This document shows, in pieces, positions 23,370-35,191 of a stretch of DNA of 64,000 nucleotides. A program made the position numbers and the translations under genes. Source of the stretch: Prunus persica (Eukaryota > Streptophyta > Magnoliopsida > Rosales > Rosaceae). Position 1 is the stretch's first letter. The number at the start of each line of letters is the position of its first letter. The notes under the pieces were generated by a model that saw only the letters and a program-made list of their open reading frames with translations, had not been told where the DNA came from and did not search any database. Location: positions 12,829,805-12,893,804 of the forward strand of contig NC_034016.1 of NCBI RefSeq assembly GCF_000346465.2, given 5' to 3'.

Positions 23370-23992
23370 CTCCTCTTTTATAGCTTGGACTCACTTAGGA
23401 TTTTTCAATGCTTCAGAGACCTTGGTTGGAATATGGATAGCAGACAACTGATGCACAAAAGCCTTGAATGGTTCAAACAGCTTCTCAGTGGATACATGAT
23501 TTGCAATTGGATACTGGATATCTTGCCAATATCAGGTGAATAACGGTTTGGTGGCTTCCCACGATTTTTCCTAAAAGGTAATTGATATCCAATAGTTTTA
23601 TCTTCTAAATGCACAAGTCTAGTAGGAGTAGTTACCTTAAAGATATTCTCAGGAGATTGGTCCAGTGGTACTGTTGAGTGAGATGGGGGTTCTTCATCTT
23701 GTTGTTCGGAGTTGTCTATAGGAATATGACTCGAATCAAAAACAGTTTCGCAAGGGTTAGGCAATAGATCGTTGTTTGGCAGAGAGCATTCGCACGTGCC
23801 AAACTCGGGATCATCGATTGTTATTGTTTCTTGGCCGAGAGCAATCTTCGTGCATAGATGAATATCTTCGATTTCCAAGATGCTCCAATTGAGCTCTTCA
23901 CTCCGTATCTCCCCCTGAAGAGTAGAATTGGATGCGGGGTCATAGAAGAACATCTTTGATTCTAGAAATGTGACATCCAAAGTAACATAGGT

Positions 23993-25471
23993 TCACCGGG
24001 TAGAAGGGTGATAACATCGGAAGACTTTCTGATGAGTGGCATAACCCAAAAAAACACAACGAAGCGCACATGAATCAAGTTTGCTTCGATGATTTTTGTG
24101 GAGATGAACGAAGGCCACACAACCAAAAATGCGAGGGGTAAGCACCAAAACAGAGGGCAGAGGCCCGTGTTGCGCGAGCACTTGTAATGGAGTTTTGAAG
24201 TTCAATACCCCAGAAGGCATGTAGTTGATAAGGTGGACAGCATTGACGACAGTATCATCCCAATGATGACGAGGAACATGGCCACCAATGAGAAGAGCAT
24301 GGGCTGTTTCAAGAAAATGACGATTCTTCCATTCGGCAACACCATTTTGTTGTGGTGTCTGGGGGCAAGTTGTCTCATGAATAATGTCATGTGTCTAGAA
24401 GTAAGTCTGAAAATCATGATTAACAAATTCTCCACCGTTGTCAGAGCGAAGAATCTGTATTCAAGCATTGAACTGTGTTTCCATCTGTTTGTGAAAGGAT
24501 TGGAACAGGGAAAACACTTCGTTCTTATTTTTCATCAAATAAAGTCATATCATCCGTGCACAATCATCTACAAATGTGGCAAACCAAAAAAGACCAGAAT
24601 GAGTAGAAAAAGGTGAGGGTTCCCAAACATCAGAATGAATTAAAGCAAAAGGAATAGTACTTTTATTCATACTTAAAGGGTAGGATGCTCTGTGACTCTT
24701 GGCTAAAATGCAAGTGTCACATTTAAAATATGAGTCCTTAAATACAGAAAACAACTCGGGCAATAAGTGTCCCATATAACCAAAAGATGGATGCCCCAAA
24801 CGTTGGTGCCAGAGCCACATCTGTCGGTGCTTATCATCAGACGGATGCTTCACATTGTTGGCACGTCCCATACTGAAGTCATCCACATAGTACAGCCCCC
24901 CTCTTTTAGTACCATGCCCAATGATCTCATTGGTGAGAATATCCTGTAGTAAACAAAAATTGGGATAAATTAGTGCACAACAATTTAGTTGTTCAGTTGC
25001 CTGGCTCACAGACATTAATTTATTGGACAAAGATGGAACAAGTAGAGTATTAGAAAGGGACAGAGAAGGTGAAAGAGCGACAGTGCCGGCCCCTGTAACA
25101 GGATAGGTAACTCCATTCATATTGGCAAAACTTGTGCGACGGGGTGTAGTGGTATGCAAAAAATTATTCGGATCAAAGGTCATACGATCAGTGGAGCCAG
25201 AATCAATTATCCAACCAGTAGTATCTCGTAGATCAGAAGTATGAAATACATAGCCGCAGTTACCTGAGACATCCGGAAGCGCGGGACTATCAGTAGGGTC
25301 TCCTTGAGGGAACAAGGCTAATTGGTGTTCGGGAGAGACAAAAGCAGCACGGCCGGAATTACTAGCAATTTCTCTGAGCTTGCGAGCGCGGAGGTCCTCC
25401 CACCTATCAGGATAACCATTCAGCTTAAAACAGGTGTCACGGGTATGTTTGGGGTTGCCACAGTCATGCAA
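23993..25471 (-). pseudogene. copia protease and integrase remnant
   Basis: The protease active site is visible as IIDSGSTDRMTF. The GAG-pre-integrase and zinc-binding region follow as HQRLGHPSFGYM and CDTCILAKSHR, then the catalytic-core start IHSDVWEPSPFSTHSGLFWF. The frame is interrupted near 24545 and again near 24202, and the later catalytic residues are spread over broken frames. The ending segment (PRIFGCVAFVHLHK, then LDSCALRCVFLGYA) is the typical copia integrase C-terminal module. Confidence 0.85.
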
Positions 25472-26535
25472 CCACTTCCATCAGCCGGAGCTTTGGGAGG
25501 AGAATGTGGGATGGTTTTAGGAGGTGGAGTACCAGCAATAGTAGCATATGACTGGATCTGAAGGTGGGCCGCAGTAGAGGAAATATAGGGCTCTCCGATA
25601 CGAGTAGGGGGACCTAATCAAGGCGCACTCTTGGCCGCTAAGCCAGCGCCAGTGGGTGCAGATAAACCCATCATCCCTGCTTGTCGAACATCTTCACGAC
25701 AAACATAGGCATAAGCTTGGTCCGCAGTAGGGAATGGAGTCATGTGAAAAACATCACTTCGGGCCTTATCAAGACGATCATCAAGGCCATCCAAAAATAT
25801 GTAAACTCGATCTTCCTACAGAATATCATTATATCGCTTGATATCACTTTCATACTCCATCATATTTGGACCACAGAAATCAATCTCTCTCCATAAGCTT
25901 TGGAGAGTATTGTAATAGGTTTCAATGGAGCCGCTAACTTGTCGCATACGGGAGACTCGTCGTTTCAGATCATAAACCTGAGAGGTGTCAGTGCCATCAT
26001 AGTAGGTTGTGGCAATTGCATCCCACACTACTTTTGCCGTCGGAAAACAAATGAAATTGTCAATCAAGCTCTGCTCCAGAGAATTGATAAGCCATCCTTT
26101 CACAATAGAGTTCTCAGTGCGCCAGCAAGGAAACGTTGGAGCGGTCAAAAGAGGTTGTGGAAGATCGCCGTTAATATATCTCAATTTGTCTTTGCCGGAG
26201 ATATACAACTCAACAAAGTGGGACCATAGGGCATAGTTTGTGCCATACAACTTTATGCCAATCTGTGCAGCGGAAGCTTCATAGGTAATCGTCGTCGGAA
26301 TCGTTGTCTGATTCGGGTTCAAGGTCGTCATCTGATTCGAGTTCGAGGTCGTCGTCTGAGTAGAGGTCGGGGTCATCTTAGAAGGATCCTGATTTAGGAT
26401 CGAGGTCGAGGTATGAGGCTGCATCTGCATTAGTTGAGCCACCTGAGTACTCAACTCAGCTATGGTTAGTTGAGAAGGAGAGAAGGAAGCAGTAGTGCTA
26501 CCGCCATGAGGATTAGAATAGTCATCCTCCCCCAT
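25472..26535 (-). pseudogene. copia gag remnant
   Basis: The frame opens near the PBS (MGEDDYSNPHGG) and reads through a Gln/Thr-rich N-terminus (STQTTTSNSNQMTTLNPNQ) into a retrotran_gag-type domain with LYGTNYALWSHFVELYISGK and SIVKGWLINSLEQSLI. It breaks near 25816. Just before 25471 the CCHC zinc knuckle is degraded: HDCGNPKHTRDTC keeps three ligands, but the first Cys position reads Trp. Confidence 0.85.
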
Positions 26536-26577
26536 GGTGGCGGCTAGGGTTTAGAAACTAGAGTCAACAATCCCAAG

Positions 26578-26595
26578 ATCGCTGCTCTGTTACCA
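26578..26595 (-). other. Primer-binding site (initiator tRNA-Met)
   Basis: TGGTAACAGAGCAGCGAT immediately follows the 5' LTR on the minus strand. It differs by one base from the usual plant copia motif TGGTATCAGAGC, which pairs with the 3' end of initiator tRNA-Met. Confidence 0.85.
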
Positions 26596-26846
26596 TGCTA
26601 AAATATGAAAACTATGAGAGAATATTTGTTTGTGGGAATTTTCTGTGTATTCTTCTCCTTGTAAGAGGTCATATTTATAATACAACGAAACCTGACTGGG
26701 CAAGTAAATAATAAATTCCTAAATCTATTTACAGTAGAAAATCAGAAATTAAAGTAAATCAGGAATTAAAGTAAATCAATTACAATTATAATAGGAATTC
26801 TTGGTGTGTAAAGAAAGTAAATCAATATCCAGAAGTCACGCCAACA
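26596..26846 (-). repeat. 5' LTR of the copia element
   Basis: This is the upstream LTR in the direction of transcription (minus strand), beginning TGTTGGCGTGACTT and ending ATATTTTAGCA. It is adjacent to the primer-binding site. Confidence 0.95.
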
Positions 26847-26858
26847 TACTAAAGAAAA

Positions 26859-27723
26859 GGAAAATTTGCATAAATATCACTTGAACTTTTAGGCATGTGC
26901 ATTACTACCATCTGAACTTTTAATTATTATTATTAACAACCTAAACTTTAGAGAGTGTTACAATATACCACATATGTCTTAATCCATTAAATTTTCCGTT
27001 AAGTTTGAGCACAATTCCGTCAATAACATTTTACAATTAAAACAACATTTTTAGAGAGTGTTACACTATAACAAAAAAACTTAACATTTTTAAAATTAAC
27101 ATCATTTTTAAATAATAATATTTTTTTTTCTTTATGAAAACCTAATCTAAATTATCCCACGCTTTCTCCCATCCCTTCCAACACTAATTTTCCCCCTTGC
27201 CCAGTAGACCCCCCTCTGCCATCTATCATCCTGGCTTTTGGGGATATGGATTTCATGGCCCATTCCAAATAGATTTCTTCAAATCTCCAAATTAATTTGG
27301 CCTTCAATTATTTTTTAGTAAATTTAAGTTTTAGCCATAAAAAAATTCTCAACTTTCAAATCAAAGACATACAAATATGTAAATGATTTCTTAGGAAATT
27401 CAAAAATAAATTAGGACAATTTTGTCCATTTTTGCTTCTTTTAAAAAATTTCTCTCTTCGGCCTTTTCCAAAATCTTTCTTATTTTTTTTATTTTATTCA
27501 TGAAGTGAAGTTTCATTCAAAAGTCAAAACGGAAATACACGAAAAACCATATAAGAAAGAGCAAGATAATACAAAAAACTGAATCATTAGGGGGCAAGCA
27601 ATCCCATATCTAGACAGTACCATAACTAGTGAAAAAATAGGCTGATTAACCCATCTGAGTAGTGCACCCTCGAGTTGGCCTTCAACTCTTCAACAACCCA
27701 CACCAAATATTTTATAGATTCAG

Positions 27724-27766
<43 letters not shown>

Positions 27767-28101
27767 GAAAGTGGGGTGTATGCATAGGGTGGGAGAGGAG
27801 GCTATTGGGCAATGTGGAAGAATTTGTGTTGGAAGGGGTGGGGGACGACAAGTAGGTTAGCTTTTTTTATAATAAAATTTTTTAATTTTTTAATTTTATT
27901 AGTTTTAAAAATATTAAGTTTTTTAATTATAATGAATCGACGGAATTATTCTTAAACTTAACGAAAAGTTTAATGGAGTTAAATATAGACGGTACATTGC
28001 AACACTCTCTAAAGTTTAGGTAGTTAATAATAAAAATTAAAAATTCAAGTGGTAATAGTGCACATGCCTAAAAGTTCAGGTAGTATTTATGCAAATTTTT
28101 C
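26859..28101. mobile_element. Mutator-like MITE with ~170-bp terminal inverted repeats
   Basis: The left arm (GGAAAATTTGCATAAATA, GAACTTTTAGGCATGTGCA, CTTTAGAGAGTGTTACAAT) recurs inverted and in the same order at 27940-28101. The flanks TAAAGAAAA and GATAGAAAA agree at 7 of 9 positions, compatible with a decayed 9-bp Mutator-type duplication. The interior has AT-rich sequence and a (GA)n tract, with no transposase. The left end begins eight bases after the copia target duplication. Confidence 0.75.
27725..27763. repeat. (GA)n microsatellite
   Basis: About 19 GA dinucleotides inside the Mutator-like MITE. Confidence 0.95.
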
Positions 28102-28124
28102 GATAGAAAAACATCAATGAATTT

Positions 28125-28318
28125 TTTTTTTTTTTTAAGGTCGGAATTAGAGTTCATTAGAAACTTACAAAAAGGCAGAAATATACAGCATACAAGTGAG
28201 CTCGGCAACAAGGCCAGAAGGCAAAATGCCGACAACAAGCATATAGAGTTCAACAAACTGAGCTCGGCAACAAGGCCAGAAGGCAAAATGCCGACAACAA
28301 GCATAAGGCCATTAATGT
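28125..28318 (-). repeat. Probable retroelement 3' fragment with 62-bp tandem duplication
   Basis: A T-run (28126-28137) is followed by a segment containing two copies, 46 bp each and identical, of a block starting TGAGCTCGGCAACAAGG (28197-28242 and 28259-28304; spacing 62 bp). The leading T-run suggests a minus-strand poly(A) end. No protein is recognisable. Confidence 0.55.
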
Positions 28319-28835
28319 AACAACAAAAGAACTTGGGTTACCTATACAACAAAAACATATTGGGCTCCCTATACAACAAAAACAAAAACAAAACAAAAAA
28401 ACAAAAAATTGGGTTTCTGATGAAGTCTAATTTTTTGGTGTAATGGACCTGGTTATACTTTGGAAGGTTTTTTTACGATATTGGTTTGGGCTTATTGTTC
28501 TAGTGAGAGCTGAGCTAAATGTTCTCAAAAAAAAGCTATGAGCTACTTGGGCTTAAACCTGCCATATTTACCTAGAAGTGTAGCCCAAACACACTTCCAC
28601 CTTTCACAAGGAAAGATAGTGGAGTATGAAAATCATAATGTGTAATGGAAGATAGGAAGACTTTTTCCGGTCTTACTATTGTCACCATCTGAAAAGTTCA
28701 AAAGTTTATTCCCATTAAAAGATTACTGGAAAGTTTTGATAGCAAGTTAGAAATCATCATTTCCTTCTTCATCGTTCTCTTTAGAGAATGACAAGCATAT
28801 CTGACAATCTTTAGTATCGAATCGCATATTTATTT

Positions 28836-28912
28836 ATCTGAAATGAATATTGAAATGATTTTGGTTTCCAACTCTGAAATGAATATTGAAATGATTTTGG
28901 TTTCTGACTCTC
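28836..28912. repeat. 36-bp tandem duplication
   Basis: TCTGAAATGAATATTGAAAT followed by GATTTTGGTTTC occurs twice in a row with only one or two mismatches. No gene overlaps it. Confidence 0.85.
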
Positions 28913-28947
28913 TTTGTTTACTAACATATAGGTATTATAATTATTAT

Positions 28948-29851
28948 AAGGTTTAGTATCACAAAATGTCTTTAAGGTTTACGAAACTATCAGATTGCAT
29001 TCTTAATATTATTTTTTTGGTCATTCGTGGTCCTCGAGGTTAGTATGTGTGATCACAAATAGTCTCTGCCGTTCGGTTTTATCAAAAACTTTGTTAGTTT
29101 GCTGACGTAGCATATATATCACAAAACATCCTGAGAAACACGCACATATCCCAAATGGCCCATGCGAAATTTTTTAATTTTTCATTTAAAATTCATAAAA
29201 TTCTAGTTTTCTTTTTTAAATTATTTAAAAATATATATTGTATTTTAAATAGATGTGACACTATATTTTTGAAGATATTGACTCCACGTATATGCCGCAT
29301 TAACAAATTAATGAAGTTTTAAAAAAAATAATTTAAAATTCATAAAATTTAAAAATGAAAAAATCATTTGTAGAAGGATTTTAACCTTGAGAACCATTTA
29401 TGAATCCTAAATCCTTGGTTTTTTAATTTTTTACTTTTATGAATTTTAAATTATTTTTAAAAAAATTCCAATAGTTTGTTGATGTGGCATAGATGTGAAG
29501 CCCATATATACAATAATATAGTGTCACGTGTATTTAAAATATAATATATTTTAAAATAATTTAAAATTCATAAAATTTTAAAAAGAAAACTAAAATTTTA
29601 TGAATTTTAAATCAAAAAATTAAAAAATTTCGTAGAGACCATTTGTGATAAATGCGTGAACTTCAAGAATGTTTTGTGAAATATATATATGCCACGTCAG
29701 TAAATTAATGGAGTTTTTTATGGAACCTAACGTCAGGGACCATTTGTGATTACACATAATAACCTTAAAGACCACGAATGACAAAAAAAACATTAAGAAT
29801 GCAATCTGATAATTTTATAAACCTTGGATACGTTTTGTGATATTAAACCTT
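28948..29851. mobile_element. Mutator-like MITE with long terminal inverted repeats
   Basis: The left arm (AAGGTTTAGTATCACAAAATG, GAATGCAATCTGAT as its complement, GACCACGAATGAC as its complement, CACAAATGGTCCCTG-like) is repeated inverted at 29690-29851. ATTATAATT is found just outside the right end (29852-29860) and five bases outside the left end (28934-28942), so a 9-bp target duplication is possible but the boundary is ambiguous. The interior is AT-rich and itself partly palindromic. No transposase. Confidence 0.7.
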
Positions 29852-29860
29852 ATTATAATT

Positions 29861-30650
29861 CATAAAATTATGTATATTCCACGTTAAAATCCGTAATATA
29901 ATACCACATTGAAATCCCTAAACCCTAAACCTCTAAAATTATTAATTACAGATTGAATCGAGCGAGTACTTGTCTCATACTTCTCCCATTCCAAGTAACT
30001 AGAAACCAAGTCAAATAATTGAATACTGGGCCGACCGCCATCCAGATTCTCCGCACTGAATTCATCCCATTAACACTCGAATAAAAAAATTACAGGAAAT
30101 TAAGCTCACGACCGGAAGTGTCCCTACTGGTTGGTGGCAAAAGATATTTTCATTAATTAATTAGATTCTAAACTCATAAATCTCAAAGATTCCCCACCGA
30201 TTGGTGCCAAGATAATTTCAATGCCACGCAGACGGTCCAATGATTCAAAAGATAAGCATAGATAGAATAACCCAATCAAAAAATTTTCAATTAAGCATAA
30301 CATGAACGGCCAAATCATATATACGTACTCGGTACTGAAATTACTAGATTAACCTCGACTTCGATTCGAATTATTACCACTTGTATTCAGTTCTGTATGG
30401 GCATTATTCCAAATTAAACCCTTCAACCCTCGTGGTTAAAATTGTGGTAGAATTCTAGTGTTACACGTAATAATTACTGTGCCAATTAAAATAAATTAGT
30501 AAAATTCACCACTACGATTTGAGCTCTTTAACTTGATGGAAATTACTGATTTAATAGATCCGAAATATTAGCTTAATTAAATTTATATTGTAGAACAACA
30601 AACGTCCACTGAAATTTGCTTGCATTTTGTAGAGGAAAATTTAAAATGAA
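29861..30650. other. Intergenic sequence downstream of the GRP gene
   Basis: AT-rich sequence without recognised genes. The portion nearest 30890 should contain the GRP 3'UTR. Confidence 0.45.
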
Positions 30651-30889
30651 AGAACACAGGAGATATGCGAACGAAGAACTATACTTCATTTCTCAAACAC
30701 CATTTTTTTTTTCTTTGGGAACGAAAATACAGGAAAAAGTAACATAGTCATCGATCAAAATTATCGAGCGCAAAGAAAACACCACCATCATCAAACTAGA
30801 GAGATTCAGAGAACCAGATCCAGAAACCAGCTAAACCCTAAAACATATCAAAAAAGCAACACTAAATTCCCAAACCCTAACCCTAAAAT

Positions 30890-31707
30890 TTAACTCCTCC
30901 AGCTGCCGCCTTCAGAGCCACCGCTGCCCCTGGAATAGCGAGCGCCGCCGCCCTCACCACCTCCATACCCACCTTCACGACGGCCACCACCGCCATATCC
31001 ACCACCTCCACTGCCATATCCACCACCGCCGCCTCCACGGCTGTAGCCACCACCGCCACCTTCACGTCGGCCGCCACCTCCGTAGCCACCGCCATATCCC
31101 CCGCCGCCACCTCCGCGGCTGTAACCTCCTCCGTTACCGCCACCACCACCGCCGCTTCCACGAGACTGAGCCTCGTTAACGGTGATGTTGCGGCCGTCGA
31201 GGTTCTGGCCGTTCATGCCTTCGATCGCGTCCCTCATGGCCTTCTCATTGCTGAAGGTGACGAAGCCAAAGCCCCTGGACCTCCCGGTCTCACGGTCGTT
31301 GATGATCTGAAAACACAAAAACGAACCAAATCGAATCAGATCCGTCCATATAATCATAACAAATACACAAAATATGCAAAAATGAAAAGGAACCGATCGA
31401 TCTTCAATCTTTGGGAGAGAAAGATGAAGATGAACGTACCCGATTTTGGGAGTGAGTAATAATAAGAATCATATAGTAACAGAGAATCATAGATCAAGTA
31501 ACATAGAGAAACAGAAGATCAAGTAGCAGAGAGAGAACAACAGATGGCCGCGAGGCCGAATCGGGTCAGATCCGATCTCTGCGTCAAACGGACCTTCGAT
31601 TCGATGATCTCACCGAACGGAGAAAAGGCCCTCTCCAGCGCATCATTGTCGGTGGCCCAGGCGAGCCCTCCGACGAAGCAACGGAACTCGATCTCGGCAG
31701 AGGCCAT
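30890..31707 (-). CDS. GRP7: Glycine-rich RNA-binding protein (GRP7/GRP8 type)
   Basis: Exon 1 (31707-31594) and exon 2 (31306-30890) are split by a 287-nt GT-AG intron in phase 0 and encode 176 residues, the same length as Arabidopsis GRP7. An RRM occupies about residues 7-85, with RNP2 CFVGGL (10-15) and RNP1 RGFGFVTF (49-56), including the conserved Arg49 known to be needed for RNA binding in AtGRP7. The C-terminal half is a glycine-rich domain with repeated GGGGYGGG, YSRGGGGG and RREGG units. Family members are nuclear and cytoplasmic RNA chaperones in cold response, circadian output and alternative splicing. AtGRP7 represses itself by a cryptic 5' splice site in this same intron. The intron here stays open for 23 codons after exon 1 before a stop, so retention would yield a truncated RRM. 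Confidence 0.96.
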
Positions 31708-31799
31708 TGCTAAAAAGTAACCGGAGAAAAGAGAACTGGAATTTTTGTAAAGGAAGAAGAGAGCAAGAGAGCACGAAGGACAGCTACTCCCAAAGCCTC

Positions 31800-31807
31800 G
31801 TTATATA
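31800..31807 (-). promoter_or_regulatory. TATA box of the GRP gene
   Basis: CTATATAA on the minus strand lies about 95 bp upstream of the start codon. The predicted leader (about 70 nt) is rich in CTCTCTT/TTCTTCC pyrimidine motifs, common in highly expressed plant genes. Confidence 0.7.
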
Positions 31808-31829
31808 GAGCCCCTTCCCCCTCAACTAG

Positions 31830-33110
31830 GGTTAGCTTGTTTGGTTGCTCGGGTTCAAATCCAAACCTATGATGTTTGGTTACGGGATTAATAATATCTC
31901 TATCCCGGTTTTGAAATCATTATCTGGACACGTCATCGTGTTTGGTATGTTTTTCGCTGTGTGATTTGTTTGGTTCGGAGTTATTTATCCTCGTTTCCAA
32001 ACAGGGAAAGGATAGGGCCGTGGCATTCGGTGCGTTACGGACTCTGGTTGAAAACGATAAAATATAAAAATATAAAAAAATAACTGGGACGGGTTATGGG
32101 TGGGTTCCACACATCACATTATTGTCCCCGCTGAGATATTTTACTGCTTGGAAAATATCTCGCGAGTGTAAGTACGGGATTACCCTTGTCTTTTGCAAGG
32201 AATTGCTTGTGTGGCCCTCGGTTGGTATCTCCGCGCCTCTGACCCTTTTTTGTTTTTTTAATGCTTTGGCGCTATCGATATGGAGAAATTCTTAACGGAT
32301 ATGCACCTGTGATCACATCATATGGCCTCACATGGAGATACTATTGTATGTGATAATGCCTACTGGTATTATTTTACAAATTGTTGGTGTTATTAATTTA
32401 TTCATGTTTTAAATTTATAGTCGAACGTTAGTTTTAGATTTTTATAAGAACAAGAAGTTTTAAAAGGGTTTCGTAATTCAAATTGTTACACTATTATTAA
32501 TGAGGTGTTTGTTGAATTGGTTCAAGTTTTTAGTGTGCTCCTAAGTAATTGTAGATTCAAATCCTCATGATATTCGAGGGTGTGAATTTCTCCCTCCGCT
32601 TTTTAACTTTGACAAACAAAAAAAATACTCAAATGATTACGCATTTGGACTGAAAGTCATATATATTTGAATTTCTCTCCCCCATATTGTTTGTATCTAA
32701 AGACAAATATGAAAAATCGGATGCTCTCTGCAGTGCCACCTTCACTGCCCTATAGTCGACCTGTTTCTCATACAGTCGGTAGGTTTCTCTACATTAAATT
32801 TTTTTATTAATTTTTTTATTTTATGATCTGCAGGCCCAATCAGAGTTCTTGTTCATTTATTGATCTTATGGGATCTTAGGTATTCTTGGCTATATATGGG
32901 CCTGCTGGTGTCAGTTTTTATGAGTTGATTGGAGAGAAGTGAACCTTCCTAAGGCCTAGCCCAAGTCTGGTATTTGGGTTTCAACTTCAAATGACAAATG
33001 GGTGCCCATATCATAATCACCCACAACAAATACATGCATAACGCATTTCCAAATACCCTGTTTAAGCATGGGCCTTCTCTACTGCCTATTTTCTTCGCAT
33101 TATTTTGTGT
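31830..33110. other. Intergenic upstream of GRP; possible SINE near 32.5 kb
   Basis: No gene was recognised. Around 32500-32640 a plus-strand segment has a B-box-like GATTCAAATCC and ends in an A-run after TTTGACAAAC, suggesting a degraded SINE, but its A box is weak. Confidence 0.4.
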
Positions 33111-33569
33111 TGTTAAGAGTTCACGGGTAGAACTTGTTTTAAAAAACCGACTTGTAAGTGAAGAGTCTTTAAGAGCTCTTAAAACACCATAGAATATTAT
33201 TTTTCCAATGTGGGATCTTTAGTCCTAACATTCCATCATGCTTCCATACCCAACGTCCTCGTTAACCCACTCTATCGACACTGACCCGATGATAGCCTTT
33301 TCCTTCCTTTGAAGCGGCTTTACTCAACTATCAATATCCAATAACTCGATATCATGCCCATTCATAACACCGATCATTTTAATCCAACCTATAAGTTGCC
33401 CCTTTCGTGGAATTGGGCCTAGTTGTGTGGTGAAACCAGACTCTGATACCAATGTTAAGAGTCCATTGGTAGAACTTGCCTCTAAAAATATACTTGTAAG
33501 GGAAGAGAGCCCAAGAGCTTTCACTCTAGGATATGTTATTTCTCCAACGTAGGATCTTGAGTCCTAACA
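33111..33569 (-). mobile_element. TRIM (terminal-repeat retrotransposon in miniature)
   Basis: Two direct repeats of about 118 bp (33111-33230 and 33453-33569) both read TGTTAAGAG to CCTAACA on the plus strand, the TG-CA ends of LTRs. Between them are only about 220 bp with no protein. Adjacent to the right LTR, the minus strand reads TTGGTATCAGAGTCTGG (33436-33452), a perfect initiator tRNA-Met primer-binding site, so the element is transcribed on the minus strand. The size and layout define a TRIM. Target duplications are not evident. Confidence 0.88.
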
Positions 33570-35182
33570 TTTTATATCAACTAGTCAATAATTCCGGACA
33601 CAAACATCCTTAATGTGTACAAACGACGTAAAAATGATAGATGGTGATAGCGTTTTAAGCTCGAATCTCCCGTCCTAATAAAAAGAAAAAGAAAAAAAAA
33701 CACAGTTCTTTTATGCTTCGCCTCAAGTACAACAAACCTTTATTCGGGTCCGGCTCTATACACCTCTTTAAGTTTCAAATAACAATATGATCCCAACCCA
33801 TTCTAAATTCTTAAGCCCATCTAGATAATTTGGGCCGGCCGAGTTTCCTAATTAACATTTTTTTGGGTCAATATGCAGCCCAATGGTGAAATTTGATTCT
33901 TTGCTTAAATTTTGTCCTGGCCACCCAACACAGTAAAACAAATTCATTTAACCAACAAAACAATTACAGTAAAACAAATCTGCTAATTGTATGAAGGTAA
34001 CTCCACAGTAAAATCTTTCACGTGCACCAGTTGGAGTTATATATATTTTTTTTTGTTCTCAACCACCATCCATGTGTGTTACTTTCAAACCTCCATCATG
34101 AAAGTGTAGAATAATGGAAGGGACTTTAGGTGTTGGAGAAGAAAAGGGACCAGTGAAGTGATGAGTTGAGTGCCACATAAGCACTACCTGAAAACCCTAC
34201 TTATAACACTTTTTTTAATGGTAATTTTGTTGTTGTTATATACTGATATTGATATTCTGATTTGTCTTGACAAACATAATAAACTTCGAGTTGCTGCAAA
34301 ACTAAGTTGGTTGTGCATGTGCAAATGAATACACAAAAAGTTTCTTTTGTTTTCTTTACACCTAAGCACACACGTACGGATATACGTATAGACAATACTG
34401 AACCATCTCCTATATGACATTATTACATCATAATTGTGTTTATATACAATATTTCTCGCTCGATAGTTACATACAAGTCTATATAACATAGAATTTCATA
34501 GTCGTAGTTACGATCGGATCTGTTCATTAAACATAATCAATGTAATAACATTTCTTATCTACCCATAGGTGTTATGTTTGGATTTGAATCCACTGAATGG
34601 ATAAGTCGTCTATCCCTAATACATACTAGAGTAATATTGTCTCACTATAGTGTAGAATCCAATATGATAATGCGATGATATTGACTTGTCTACTTTGTCC
34701 ATGCGTTACATTCCTCAACACTCCACTCTCATAAATTCAAAATCTTATAAACAAATAGATTTGACCACAATCAAGAGATTAAAGATAATGACACATTGAT
34801 TTGTTTTTCTTTCTTCAATCTTAGTTTCAACATAAAACAAACAAACATTTTTTGAGTACTTTTTTTGTCATGGAAAAGGGATAACCAATTCCAATTGGTC
34901 GGGGTCAAACGTTTGTGTAATTGATTTGTATGATTGATTGACCCTCTAATTTTAATTTTTTTAATTTTTTTTATGTTTATGGGAAGTTGACCTTCTAACT
35001 AATGTAATGTGCATTTTTACGTGATTTATACACAATCATTAAGTTCTATAATTTTGTTGAAATACACGCTGATTAAGTTAATATAAAAGGAAACAAATAC
35101 AAAAAAGATTGGAGCAAGTCCTTCCGACAGAAAATAATATGGGGCCATTAATTCCAATTATTGATCATAAAATGATGTGTTG
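33570..35182. other. Intergenic, no recognised gene
   Basis: No conserved coding sequence was recognised on either strand. Confidence 0.45.
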
Positions 35183-35191
35183 ATCAATTTA

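Larger units (their letters stand above)
21641..26846 (-). mobile_element. Complete but decayed Ty1/copia LTR retrotransposon
   Basis: Two LTRs of about 250 bp (21641-21889 and 26596-26846) bound the element, both starting TG and ending CA, with 5-bp target duplications TACTA at 21636-21640 and 26847-26851. Protein order on the minus strand is gag, protease, integrase, reverse transcriptase, RNase H, which is the copia order. The reading frame is broken by many stops and frameshifts. By eye, the LTRs differ at roughly 12-15 positions, so the insertion is moderately old. Confidence 0.97.

Noticed and set aside
24233..24616. Plus-strand frame of 127 codons in the copia element
   Set aside because: Antisense to the integrase remnant, without known domain.
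30883..31161. Ala/Val-rich frame overlapping the GRP gene
   Set aside because: A second-frame reading of the glycine-rich GGN repeats.
33640..33700. Possible SINE tail (GCTCGAATCTCCCGTCC followed by A-rich sequence)
   Set aside because: Only a weak B-box-like match, with no A box and no target duplication.
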